Origin: an uncultured Acetatifactor sp.
GTDB lineage: Bacteria; Bacillota; Clostridia; Lachnospirales; Lachnospiraceae
Assembly: GCA_947629645.1 (NCBI GenBank)
Contig: CANREV010000015.1
Span: 1 to 64,000, forward strand
DNA length: 64,000 nt
Direction: 5' to 3'
Under the pieces are notes generated by a model. That model searched no databases. It was given only the letters and a program-made list of their open reading frames with translations, and was not told the origin of the DNA. Both the position numbers and the translations under genes were made by a program. Shown piece by piece: positions 9,142 through 17,173 of the stretch. Position 1 is the first letter of the stretch. Each line of letters starts with the position of its first letter.

Positions 9142-10740
9142 ATGAAGAAAAAACAAATGGTAGCATTGGGGCTGGCTGCCGTCATGACGGCAGGCTGTAT
9201 GACCGGCTGTGGCGGTTCTGATTCTGGAAGCGCTGGCAATGCGGGTAACTCCGGAAGCAGTGGATTTACCTATACGGGAACTGCTCCCATCACAGATGCG
9301 GAGGGGGCTTCACTAAAAATTCTCGCGGAGACGTCCAACTATACCACAGTGGACATTGCCAACGCGGAAATTGTAAAAACCGTAGTTGCCAATTCCGGTG
9401 TAAATGTGGATTGGCAATTGGTGGATTATGGCACTTACGCGGATTCCGTAGGACCTATGCTGACTACGGGGCAGGCGGATGCGGATATCATTCTGCTTCC
9501 CGATCAGGATCAGAATCAGGTTTACATTAAATCCGGATTATTTGAGCCTCTGGACACGCACTTTGACCAGATGCCGAACTTTACCAAATGGCTGGATGCA
9601 AATCCTGTTATTAAAGCGGAAATCACTGCTGAAGACGGACATATATACTATGTGCCCGGGACAAACGTAGGCAAGGATTATCAGCCTGTCCTCATGTATA
9701 ATCAGCACTGGCTGGACAAGGCAGGCAAGGAGGCTCCCACCACGCTGGACGAGCTGGTTGAACTGCTGCGTTATTATAAGGAAAATGATATGAATGACAA
9801 TGGCGATCCCAATGACGAGATCCCCATGAGCATCATGTCCGATTTCCTGCCTTATATGTTCGGCCCCGCTTTTGGACTGGATCTGGTCAGCGGTTTTCAG
9901 GCAGACAGCGAGGGAAATGTGACATATGCCGCCGCAGATTCTGAGAAATACAAAAAATATTTGGAATTTTTAAATGATCTTTATAAGGAAGGTCTGCTGG
10001 AGCAGGAATACACTTCTCTGGACAGAGACCAGATCACTACCCGCTGCGCGAATGACACTACCGGCATTACCTTTGATTTTAGCTGGTCCATGTCTATGAC
10101 TTTCAGCGCTGCCCTTCCTTATTACGATGGTACCAGCGCAACCGCGTTTGTAGGCGGGGCGCCTCTTTCCGGAGAGTACGATGGTTTTTATGTAGGGAGA
10201 GTGGAACTGGGCAATATGTTCGGTGTGTCAGCGTCTTCCAAGAATATTGAACTGGCATGCAGATTCCTGGATTATTCCATGAGCGAATCCTGTCAGGAAA
10301 TGTATCAGTGGGGTATCGAAGGTGAAAGCTACACTGTAGATGGAAGCGGAAACAAGGTATATACTGAGAAAGCCAGCGACAATGACTGGCTGCAGCAGCT
10401 GGGAATCAATCCTTCTTTTGTATTTCCCGCACAGCAGTCCGTGGCTTCCACCGATGCTTTGGTAGCCGACTGGCATGCTGAGAACAACGCATGGCAGGAA
10501 CAGTTTGTGACAGACCCCTGGCCGTTTATTTATTCTACCACGGAAGAGTCCGAAGTGATCAATACCTATATGACAGATATTGAAACTTATGTAAATGAGA
10601 ACGCGACCGCCTTTATCACAGGAACAAAACCTATGGGTGATTTCGACAGCTATATTACCGGATTGGACGCGTTAAAGCTGTCTGAAGTGCAGACCGTAAG
10701 ACAGAATCAATATAATCGTTATCTCTCTGCGCTGCAGTAA
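9142..10740 (+). CDS. Extracellular carbohydrate-binding lipoprotein (LplA/LipO type)
   Basis: A 532-residue family 1 solute-binding protein. The short signal peptide ends in a lipobox, most likely Cys23 (MTGC), followed by a Gly/Ser-rich linker that tethers it to the membrane. Length and context match the large binding proteins that partner LplB/YtcP permeases. The AAGGAGG ribosome site is strong, consistent with high expression of the binding component. The sugar ligand is unknown. The esterase downstream suggests an acetylated oligosaccharide, but this is inference. Confidence 0.92.
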   Translation: MKKKQMVALGLAAVMTAGCMTGCGGSDSGSAGNAGNSGSSGFTYTGTAPITDAEGASLKILAETSNYTTVDIANAEIVKTVVANSGVNVDWQLVDYGTYADSVGPMLTTGQADADIILLPDQDQNQVYIKSGLFEPLDTHFDQMPNFTKWLDANPVIKAEITAEDGHIYYVPGTNVGKDYQPVLMYNQHWLDKAGKEAPTTLDELVELLRYYKENDMNDNGDPNDEIPMSIMSDFLPYMFGPAFGLDLVSGFQADSEGNVTYAAADSEKYKKYLEFLNDLYKEGLLEQEYTSLDRDQITTRCANDTTGITFDFSWSMSMTFSAALPYYDGTSATAFVGGAPLSGEYDGFYVGRVELGNMFGVSASSKNIELACRFLDYSMSESCQEMYQWGIEGESYTVDGSGNKVYTEKASDNDWLQQLGINPSFVFPAQQSVASTDALVADWHAENNAWQEQFVTDPWPFIYSTTEESEVINTYMTDIETYVNENATAFITGTKPMGDFDSYITGLDALKLSEVQTVRQNQYNRYLSALQ

Positions 10741-10756
10741 TGAAATAAAGAAAATG

Positions 10757-10789
10757 ATTGGAAAGACCGCCTTGCGCGGTCTTTCCAAT
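10757..10789 (+). terminator. Strong hairpin ending the transporter operon
   Basis: A perfect 14-bp stem (10757-10770 with 10776-10789, core GGAAAGACCGC) has a five-base loop. There is no long T run, so it may act as a leaky terminator or an mRNA-stabilising hairpin. A TATAAT at 10805-10810 with a weak TTTCCA 17 nt upstream (10782-10787) could restart transcription for the esterase gene. Confidence 0.6.
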
Positions 10790-10866
10790 TAAGAGGAAAA
10801 TCTGTATAATAAAGTATAGGGAAACATAAAAAAGATTGTGTTTAAGACTGTTCCCACGGAGGAGAG

Positions 10867-11943
10867 ATGGAACGCACTATAAAAGTGGACAAATATTACG
10901 GGAGCCTGAGCCGTATGCTGTCAAAATATGAACGATTTGCCGGGCAGGACAGATTTAAGGGAAGCACTCGGGAAGAATTTGAAGCCTGGAAAGATCAGGC
11001 CAGAAAAACCATATGGAACCTGCTGGGACTGGACAAAATGGAATCCTGTCCCCTGGAGCCAAAGTCTTTAGAGATTGTAGAAACAGAACAGGGGATCCTG
11101 CGGGAAAAAATATTGCTTCAGGTGGAACCGGACTGTTGGATGCCGGTGTATATCCTTATTCCCCCCAGACCGCAGCGAGGGTGTTTTATCGCCTTGCCGG
11201 GTCATATGGGTGCGGGGAAGTATAGTGTGGCGGGCTGCCGTGAAATCCCGGCGGTGCGGGATGCCATTGAACGATTCCATTATGATTATGGAATGCAGTT
11301 GGCAAAGCTGGGATATGTGGCGCTATGTCCGGATTGCCGGGGATTTGGAGAGCGGAGGGACGAAAGTCTGCAGAAGGATTCGGAGGATGCGTTTCTGAAC
11401 AGCACCTGTTTCCAGTTAGCCCACATGGCGGAACCTTTGGGACAGACTGTGGCGGGAATGTGTACCTGGGACGTGATGCGCCTGCTGGATTATATCAAGG
11501 AGCGGGGAGAGTGGGATACGTCTGCTCTGGGCTGTCTTGGATTTTCGGGAGGCGGAATGCAGACATTGTGGGCGGCCGCCTTAGATGACAGAATCCGGCA
11601 GGCGGTAATCAGCGGTTATCTGTATGGGTACAGGGATTCCCTGTTGATTCTCAACGGAAACTGCAGCTGTAATTATGTGCCTCATCTCTGGGAGCACTTT
11701 GACATGGGAGATATTGCGTCCCTGATCGCTCCCAGGCCGCTTCTGGTACAGTCCTGCAAAGACGACCATTTAAACGGTCCGAGAGGGATGGCCAACGTAA
11801 TGGAGCAGTTGGATATTGTGAAACAGGCTTATCGGCTGTACGGAAGGGAAGATTTGCTGCTGCATGATGTGAGGGAAGGGGATCACTGCTGGCATGGGGA
11901 ACCCCTCGAACAGGCTCTGGGATATTTTAGCCAGCGTATATAA
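10867..11943 (+). CDS. Alpha/beta hydrolase, acetyl-esterase-like
   Basis: A 358-residue alpha/beta hydrolase related to the acetyl xylan esterase/dienelactone hydrolase group. The nucleophile elbow is GFSGGG with Ser227. Asp299 or Asp300 (KDDH) and a C-terminal histidine (His340 or His343 in GDHCWHG) can complete the triad. There is no signal peptide, so it would act on imported oligosaccharides in the cytoplasm. Its place after the importer suggests removal of acetyl groups from the imported glycan. A GGAGGAGAG site lies directly before the ATG. The exact substrate is not determined. Confidence 0.8.
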   Translation: MERTIKVDKYYGSLSRMLSKYERFAGQDRFKGSTREEFEAWKDQARKTIWNLLGLDKMESCPLEPKSLEIVETEQGILREKILLQVEPDCWMPVYILIPPRPQRGCFIALPGHMGAGKYSVAGCREIPAVRDAIERFHYDYGMQLAKLGYVALCPDCRGFGERRDESLQKDSEDAFLNSTCFQLAHMAEPLGQTVAGMCTWDVMRLLDYIKERGEWDTSALGCLGFSGGGMQTLWAAALDDRIRQAVISGYLYGYRDSLLILNGNCSCNYVPHLWEHFDMGDIASLIAPRPLLVQSCKDDHLNGPRGMANVMEQLDIVKQAYRLYGREDLLLHDVREGDHCWHGEPLEQALGYFSQRI

Positions 11944-11970
11944 GACAGTGTTTCAGGAAATGCTGTTGAT

Positions 11971-12528
11971 ATGAAAACGAAGACGAACTCAGTTACTCGG
12001 ACGATCAGGACTTTTGACTTTTATGTGCTGTTGTTTTTTCTGCTCTCTTTTATCGGATGGCTCTGGGAAGCGGGAATCTATCTGGTGAAAGATGGGACCT
12101 GGATCAACAGAGGCGTCTGCCTTGGCCCCTATCTGCCCATTTACGGTGCAGGGGGGCTTTTACTGTGGTTTCTGCTGCACAGGCTGCACGAGAAAAAATG
12201 GCTGACCTTTCTGCTTTCCGCAGCGGTCTGTTCTGTGGTGGAATATGTGACCAGCGCTTTTTTGGAGTGGAAATGGGGCATGAGGTGGTGGGATTACAGC
12301 GGATATTTTCTGAACCTTAACGGCAGGATCTGTCTGTTGGGAGCCGTCTGTTTCGGGATTGGCGGAATGCTGTTAAACTGTTACCTGATGCCCTGCTACA
12401 TGCGGGTCTATCACAAGATTTTGCCCAGACGGCGGTTTGGCTTATGCGTTGTCTTTCTGCTTGTCTTTGTGTGTGACGCGGCCTACTGTGCGGTAAGCCC
12501 TAACAGGGGATTTCATATCGCGTGGTGA
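11971..12528 (+). CDS. CmpB-family membrane protein (putative ABC transporter permease)
   Basis: A 185-residue membrane protein with about five hydrophobic segments. It has the family's characteristic FIGWLWE motif near the N terminus and NRGVCLGPYLPIYGAG after it, matching the family annotated as putative ABC-transporter permease CmpB. The biochemical role of the family is not established, and no ATPase neighbours it here. It starts 27 nt after the esterase gene. Confidence 0.8.
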   Translation: MKTKTNSVTRTIRTFDFYVLLFFLLSFIGWLWEAGIYLVKDGTWINRGVCLGPYLPIYGAGGLLLWFLLHRLHEKKWLTFLLSAAVCSVVEYVTSAFLEWKWGMRWWDYSGYFLNLNGRICLLGAVCFGIGGMLLNCYLMPCYMRVYHKILPRRRFGLCVVFLLVFVCDAAYCAVSPNRGFHIAW

Positions 12529-12560
12529 CAGGTTTCCGCCGCCACAGCTAAAACCTTTGA

Positions 12561-12589
12561 TTTGCAGCGGGGAATTTATATGATATAAT
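12561..12589 (+). promoter_or_regulatory. Sigma-A type promoter for the Dabb gene
   Basis: TTTGCA (12561-12566) and TATAAT (12584-12589) are separated by 17 nt. The Dabb gene starts at 12675. Confidence 0.6.
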
Positions 12590-12674
12590 GACCTTATTCC
12601 GGACAGAAAACGGCCGGGCGGCCCATCCCGTAAAACCGCATACAGGGACGGTAAAAGTAAAAAGGAGAAGATCA

Positions 12675-12995
12675 ATGGTAAAGCATGTTATTCTATGGAA
12701 ATTAAAAGATACTTTGTCCGCACAGGAGAAAGTGGATGTCAAGAGGGAGATCAAAGAGGGCCTGGAAGGATTGGCGGGGCGTATTGAAGGTCTGTTGGAG
12801 ATAAAAGTCCACACAGAGGGGCTGCCCGGCTCCAACGCTGATCTGATGCTGGATTCCTCTTTCGCGGACGAAGCGTCCCTGAAAGGCTATGGGATACATC
12901 CGGAGCATGTGGCGGTGGCGGAAAATAAAGTCCGTCCCTATACCGAGCTCAGGATATGTCTGGACTATGTGGCGGATGAAACAAAACCGGAATAA
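12675..12995 (+). CDS. Dabb (stress-responsive A/B barrel) family protein
   Basis: 106 residues from ATG 12675, preceded by AAAGGAG. The opening MVKHVILWKLKD, a central helix rich in Glu and Lys, and the late HPEHVAVAE segment are typical of the ferredoxin-like, dimeric Dabb domain. Bacterial members have varied or unknown functions, so none is assigned. The HD-domain gene follows 81 nt downstream. Confidence 0.85.
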   Translation: MVKHVILWKLKDTLSAQEKVDVKREIKEGLEGLAGRIEGLLEIKVHTEGLPGSNADLMLDSSFADEASLKGYGIHPEHVAVAENKVRPYTELRICLDYVADETKPE

Positions 12996-13076
12996 GTGTG
13001 GGCGGAAATTTACATCTGCGCGATGCGGAGTATTCGCGGGAAAGTCTGCAGATGACAGAAAGGCAGGGTTATCATT

Positions 13077-13667
13077 ATGAAAAGTACGATCACGAGACAG
13101 GAAGCTTTGGAGCTTCTCAAAAAATATAATAAGGAGCCGTTTCACATCCTGCATGGTCTGACTGTGGAAGGTGTCATGCGCTATTTCGCGGCGGAAACCG
13201 GAAACGGCGAAGATACGGAATATTGGGGAATCGTGGGACTTCTTCACGACATAGATTTTGAATTGTATCCCGAGCAACACTGTATCAAAGCGCCGGAGCT
13301 TTTAAAGGAAGCGGGCGTGTCGGATGATATGATCTATTCTGTCTGCAGCCATGGATACGGCCTGTGCTGCGATGTGGAGCCAAAGCACGAGATGGAGAAG
13401 ATCCTGTTTGCCTGCGATGAGTTGACGGGACTGATCGGTGCGGCCGCCCGTATGCGACCCTCCGGGAGCGTCATGGACATGGAGCTGCCCAGTCTGAAGA
13501 AAAAATACAAGGACAAAAGATTTGCGGCAGGCTGTTCCAGAGAAGTGATCGCTGCCGGTGCCGAGAGACTGGGCTGGGAGCTGGACACTCTGTTGGAGAA
13601 GACCATACTCGCCATGCGCTCCTGCGAGGAGAGTGTAAACAGAGAAATGGAATTGTATGGGGAGTGA
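13077..13667 (+). CDS. HD-domain protein (predicted metal-dependent phosphohydrolase)
   Basis: A 196-residue HD-superfamily protein. His26 (FHILHGLTVEG region), the HD pair in LLHDIDFE and a later Cys-rich helix with SHGYG fit the metal-binding core of the YfbR/HDIG-like group. Substrate is unknown; family members act on nucleotides or cyclic dinucleotides. Its stop codon (13665-13667) abuts the stop of the convergent gene at 13668. Confidence 0.82.
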   Translation: MKSTITRQEALELLKKYNKEPFHILHGLTVEGVMRYFAAETGNGEDTEYWGIVGLLHDIDFELYPEQHCIKAPELLKEAGVSDDMIYSVCSHGYGLCCDVEPKHEMEKILFACDELTGLIGAAARMRPSGSVMDMELPSLKKKYKDKRFAAGCSREVIAAGAERLGWELDTLLEKTILAMRSCEESVNREMELYGE

Positions 13668-13898
13668 TTATTCCTCCAGAAAATCCTTTAAAATCTGGTA
13701 ATCCTCATCCTCTGTGCAGACTACCTTGGAACCCTTTAAAATGGCTTTGTTACATAGGATGGATATCAGTACATATCGGGAGAGCATGGACCGTATATTC
13801 AGAATGTCGTTTTCCGTGGTGTGGAAAAAGACCTGTCCGGAACATTTCTCAGCAGTGGCCAGAAACGCATTGATATCGATTCCATCTTTTAATTTCAT
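13668..13898 (-). CDS. Hypothetical protein, 76 residues
   Basis: A small soluble protein read on the minus strand, convergent with and touching the HD-domain gene. It has a plausible GGGG ribosome site about 8 nt before the ATG and a balanced, globular-looking composition with alternating hydrophobic residues. I do not recognise it with confidence. The pattern of strands and helices vaguely recalls HPr-like phosphocarrier relatives, but there is no phosphorylatable His motif. Confidence 0.6.
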   Translation of the reverse strand: MKLKDGIDINAFLATAEKCSGQVFFHTTENDILNIRSMLSRYVLISILCNKAILKGSKVVCTEDEDYQILKDFLEE

Positions 13899-13976
13899 AA
13901 CAATACCCCGCTTTCCAAAAGTTCATGTTAGTTAAATCATATCACGAATTTTTGGAAAAGTCATTATTTGTTTTAT

Positions 13977-14004
13977 CGGTTCAGGATAACCGGCTCAGGA
14001 TAAC
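13977..14004. repeat. Tandem 14-bp repeat upstream of the DUF3048 gene
   Basis: CGGTTCAGGATAAC (13977-13990) is directly followed by CGGCTCAGGATAAC (13991-14004), with one mismatch. It lies upstream of the candidate promoter at 14040-14069 and could be an operator pair or a slippage duplication. Confidence 0.6.
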
Positions 14005-14039
14005 TGTTACAAATTTCCAAAAAAATTTTCAGTAATAAA

Positions 14040-14069
14040 TGGACAAACTACCCCATTTAGAGATAAAAT
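14040..14069 (+). promoter_or_regulatory. Candidate promoter of the DUF3048 lipoprotein
   Basis: TGGACA (14040-14045) and TAAAAT (14064-14069) are 18 nt apart. The gene starts at 14112. Confidence 0.5.
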
Positions 14070-14111
14070 GGAGAAGAATGTTTAAAAAGCAAAGAAAGGA
14101 TTTATTTGATT

Positions 14112-15284
14112 ATGAAAAAGAAAGTACTAGCAGCAATCGTAATAGCCATGGGTCTTTTAACGGTTGGATGCGGTGACGAAGCCAGCGAGGCTTCTTCTCC
14201 TGTGGAACTGGAGCCTCAGCCTCTGGCCACAGCTACCGCTACTCCGACTCCGACCCCGACTCCCACTCCGACTCCGGAGGCTGAGACGGTTATCACTGAA
14301 AGAGTAGTCAAGGACGGAAAGATCCAGAGTTACCTGACTGGAGAGTGGGTAGATGAAGCCATCGGAACCAGAAGGCCGATTGCGGTTTCTATTCCGAATC
14401 AGAAGAGTTGTCTGCCCCAGTATGGCATTACGAATGCCGGCGTTATCTATCAGGTGCCTTTGAGAGATAACCTGACCAGATTATTCTGTCTCTTTGAGGA
14501 CTTTGATGATCTGGACCGTATCGGACCTACCAGAAGTATTCGTGATTATATGGTTTACATTGGTCTGGAGCATGATGCCATCATTTGCCATTGGGGTTCC
14601 GCAGTCTATGCTAACGATCTGTTGAACAGCGATGAAGTGGACAATATCAGCCAGGCTACCGCCGGTATCAATAAACCCACCGCCGGAGCGTTCGACAGGT
14701 ATAACAGAGGCGGCAGCTATAATTCAACGGATTCCGCGTATATGTTTGTAGACGGATTGATGAAGGGTGTTGAGGACAGAGGATACAGCTGGGATTACGA
14801 TGATACCTTTGAGCCGAAGTTTTTGTTCGCTGCGGACGGAGTGAGAGCTACATATGACGATGCTGAGAGCGCTACAAAGATCTGGCCCGGAGAAAAAGGA
14901 AACTATAACACCGTAGGCGCATACTTCGAGTATAATGAAGCTACCGGAAAGTATGAATATTATGAGTACGGCAGTCCTCTGAAGGATGAGCATAACGGCA
15001 AAACGCTGGAGGTTGACAACGTAGTGCTTCAGGTCTGCTATGCCGAAGAGCGTGACGACCACGGATATCTGATCATGGAAATGCACAGAGCGGAAGACAA
15101 TCCGGGCGACATTTATTTCTTTACCAACGGTAAGGTTGTAAAAGGTACCTGGGTCAGGTCAGAAGGAGATGAAAAGCCGGCCAAGTATTACGATGAGGAA
15201 GGCAATGAACTGGTATTCAATCAGGGAAAGACCTTTATCTGCGAGATCTGGAACAAGTGGGCGGACTCTATCAGATATGAATAA
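14112..15284 (+). CDS. DUF3048 domain lipoprotein (YerB-like)
   Basis: 390 residues from ATG 14112; the TTG two codons earlier is less likely. The signal peptide ends in a lipobox (LLTVGC), followed by a Thr-Pro dipeptide repeat that forms an extended linker, then the DUF3048 body. Conserved-looking blocks are RPIAVSIPNQ, IGPTRSIRDY and a late region with KGTWVRSEGDEKPAKYYDEE. The protein should be anchored outside the membrane. Family function is unknown; the B. subtilis relative is YerB. Confidence 0.9.
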   Translation: MKKKVLAAIVIAMGLLTVGCGDEASEASSPVELEPQPLATATATPTPTPTPTPTPEAETVITERVVKDGKIQSYLTGEWVDEAIGTRRPIAVSIPNQKSCLPQYGITNAGVIYQVPLRDNLTRLFCLFEDFDDLDRIGPTRSIRDYMVYIGLEHDAIICHWGSAVYANDLLNSDEVDNISQATAGINKPTAGAFDRYNRGGSYNSTDSAYMFVDGLMKGVEDRGYSWDYDDTFEPKFLFAADGVRATYDDAESATKIWPGEKGNYNTVGAYFEYNEATGKYEYYEYGSPLKDEHNGKTLEVDNVVLQVCYAEERDDHGYLIMEMHRAEDNPGDIYFFTNGKVVKGTWVRSEGDEKPAKYYDEEGNELVFNQGKTFICEIWNKWADSIRYE

Positions 15285-15332
15285 GCGTCAGGTACAGAAG
15301 TGAAAAGATAAGCGTTACGAAAGTAAAAATGC

Positions 15333-15380
15333 GGAATCCCCCTTAGCCGATGATCAACGGCTTGGGGGGGATTCCTTTTT
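15333..15380. terminator. Bidirectional-type terminator between convergent genes
   Basis: GGAATCCCCC pairs with GGGGGGATTCC around an inner stem (AGCCG/CGGCT) and is followed by TTTTT. The DUF3048 gene reads in from the left and the minus-strand membrane gene from the right, its last codons overlapping the tail. Confidence 0.85.
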
Positions 15381-16932
15381 ATTCCTTTATAGCTTTTGAT
15401 TTTCTTTGTCTGAAAGATGCCGCCGTATTTTTGATATTGGAGAAGAGCGCTTCATATCCTAAAAGAGAAAGGAGCAAAAATGCGGGAGCGTACAGCAGCA
15501 GATACCGGGCCCTCGCTTCAAACAGTAATAAAAATGCCATAAGCCCGCACAGGACAATGAACAGAAAAGATTTGCAGGAAGTCTGTCTGTTCAGATCTGC
15601 AGACGCGAACAGGATGCCGCACAGGATCAGCAGCCAGAGCGTCTGGGACACGCGGCAATACCAGATATAAAATTTCCCTTCCGGATGAAAAATTTCCAGA
15701 TAGAGATCGTTTACCGGATTATCATGTTCCTGCGGCTGTAAAAAAAATCCGCCTTCACGGGCCCAGGAAAAGGTCCCATCGTTAAACGTATAAAGGAATT
15801 TGGCGGTAAAGTGTTCCACTTTGCGCTCCGTTGTCATCTGGTCCCAGCGATTCCGGATTTCTTTTTTTATGGTCTGTTTTTTCCCCTCGTAAGTGGGAAT
15901 GCCTGCGGTAAAGAAGTAATCGCTCTCATCGAAACCGCCCTTGCTGGTCTCGTTTAGCCCCATCATAATATAGTGGAGGGGAGGGTATTTTAGTTCGGGA
16001 TCAATGCGGAAACTCAGGCTGTGCTGCGCCCATAGAAAGATGCCCTGGTCTGCTCCGAAAAAGACAACGCAGCTTAACAGCAGGATGCACAATTCTTTTT
16101 TCATGGTTTTAAATTCCGTCAGGAACCTTGGCGCGTAAAGAATCCCGGCGGCAAACAGCAGGAAAATGCAGGTGGGCTTGACGCGGTATCCGATCAGTCC
16201 GGCGAAGGCGAGAACAGGCCATTTTAGAAACGGCTTTTCCAGACAACATACCGACCAGATCCCCAAAGCAACGAACAGCATACCATAAGTGTCCGAATAG
16301 GGAATCACGATCCAGGGTGAAAACAGGATATATACCGTGCTGATCAGTGTGTATAAAAGACGGATGAATCCGCTTTGGGAGACTTTCCGAATCACAAGGC
16401 TGCCAAGGAAACAGGATACATTCACACAAAAGCAGGAAACGTATATGCACAGGTTATAGGGCTGTTTTAAGGCGAACAGTTCTCCGATTTTGGCAAGCAG
16501 ATACTGAATGTAAAACAAAAACAGATTGTTGGGATAAATGGAGTATCCGATATCCGCACTGATGTCCTGCATTGTCTGACCGCTTAGGACAGCTTCCACC
16601 CTGGATTGCATCAGTCCCACATCCCAGCCGGTATAGAAATAGGTGAGACGCACATAGATGCACTGCAAAAGGAACAAAAGGAAGTACCCTCCTGCCAGCA
16701 AAAGGAGAGGGTGTCTCCATGTCCTCTTTTGAGACGTGGGGAAAAGGCGGTAACAAATATACAGGATCCCCAATATGAATAAATTGATTGCGAAAAGTTT
16801 CAGGTTGGAAATTTCACAGAGCTCCTGGTCATTTGTTTTCAGCAATATACAGAAAGCAAACAGAAAAACCATATTTCCGGCGATCAGAAAAAAACGCTCC
16901 CATGCCGCTGTGAATTTATTTGTTGTGGACAT
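15379..16932 (-). CDS. Polytopic membrane protein, GT-C glycosyltransferase-like
   Basis: 517 residues with about 11-13 transmembrane helices. The first large external loop carries an acidic motif (TGWDVGLMQ) where GT39/GT-C enzymes keep their catalytic Asp, and the C-terminal part has FEARARYLLLYAPAF, as in lipid-linked sugar transferases. A GAGGAGG ribosome site lies 7 nt before the ATG. The likely role is transfer of a sugar from a polyprenyl-phosphate donor at the outer face. Donor and acceptor are unknown, and the family call rests on topology and motifs. Confidence 0.75.
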   Translation of the reverse strand: MSTTNKFTAAWERFFLIAGNMVFLFAFCILLKTNDQELCEISNLKLFAINLFILGILYICYRLFPTSQKRTWRHPLLLLAGGYFLLFLLQCIYVRLTYFYTGWDVGLMQSRVEAVLSGQTMQDISADIGYSIYPNNLFLFYIQYLLAKIGELFALKQPYNLCIYVSCFCVNVSCFLGSLVIRKVSQSGFIRLLYTLISTVYILFSPWIVIPYSDTYGMLFVALGIWSVCCLEKPFLKWPVLAFAGLIGYRVKPTCIFLLFAAGILYAPRFLTEFKTMKKELCILLLSCVVFFGADQGIFLWAQHSLSFRIDPELKYPPLHYIMMGLNETSKGGFDESDYFFTAGIPTYEGKKQTIKKEIRNRWDQMTTERKVEHFTAKFLYTFNDGTFSWAREGGFFLQPQEHDNPVNDLYLEIFHPEGKFYIWYCRVSQTLWLLILCGILFASADLNRQTSCKSFLFIVLCGLMAFLLLFEARARYLLLYAPAFLLLSLLGYEALFSNIKNTAASFRQRKSKAIKE

Positions 16933-17053
16933 ACGCAGCCTCCTCTCATGTATTATATATAGCCTGCTTTCTTTTGTCCATATGTGATCAGGGTCAGATG
17001 GATTTCTTTCTGCCAGACTGTTGCACTGTTACATTATTTTAAGGATGTAATGA

Positions 17054-17082
17054 TTGCATTAGCCATTTTTCTATAATATAAT
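17054..17082 (+). promoter_or_regulatory. Sigma-A type promoter of the second hybrid kinase
   Basis: TTGCAT (17054-17059) and TATAAT (17077-17082) are separated by 17 nt. The kinase starts at 17174. The 241-bp region is shared with the divergent membrane-protein gene. Confidence 0.65.
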
Positions 17083-17173
17083 AAAAATGATTACGCTGGG
17101 ATCCGGCTGTGGAATAAAAGAGATAGAACAAAGGATATACATAAAGATAATGCTTCTGTTTGATACGAGGTAA

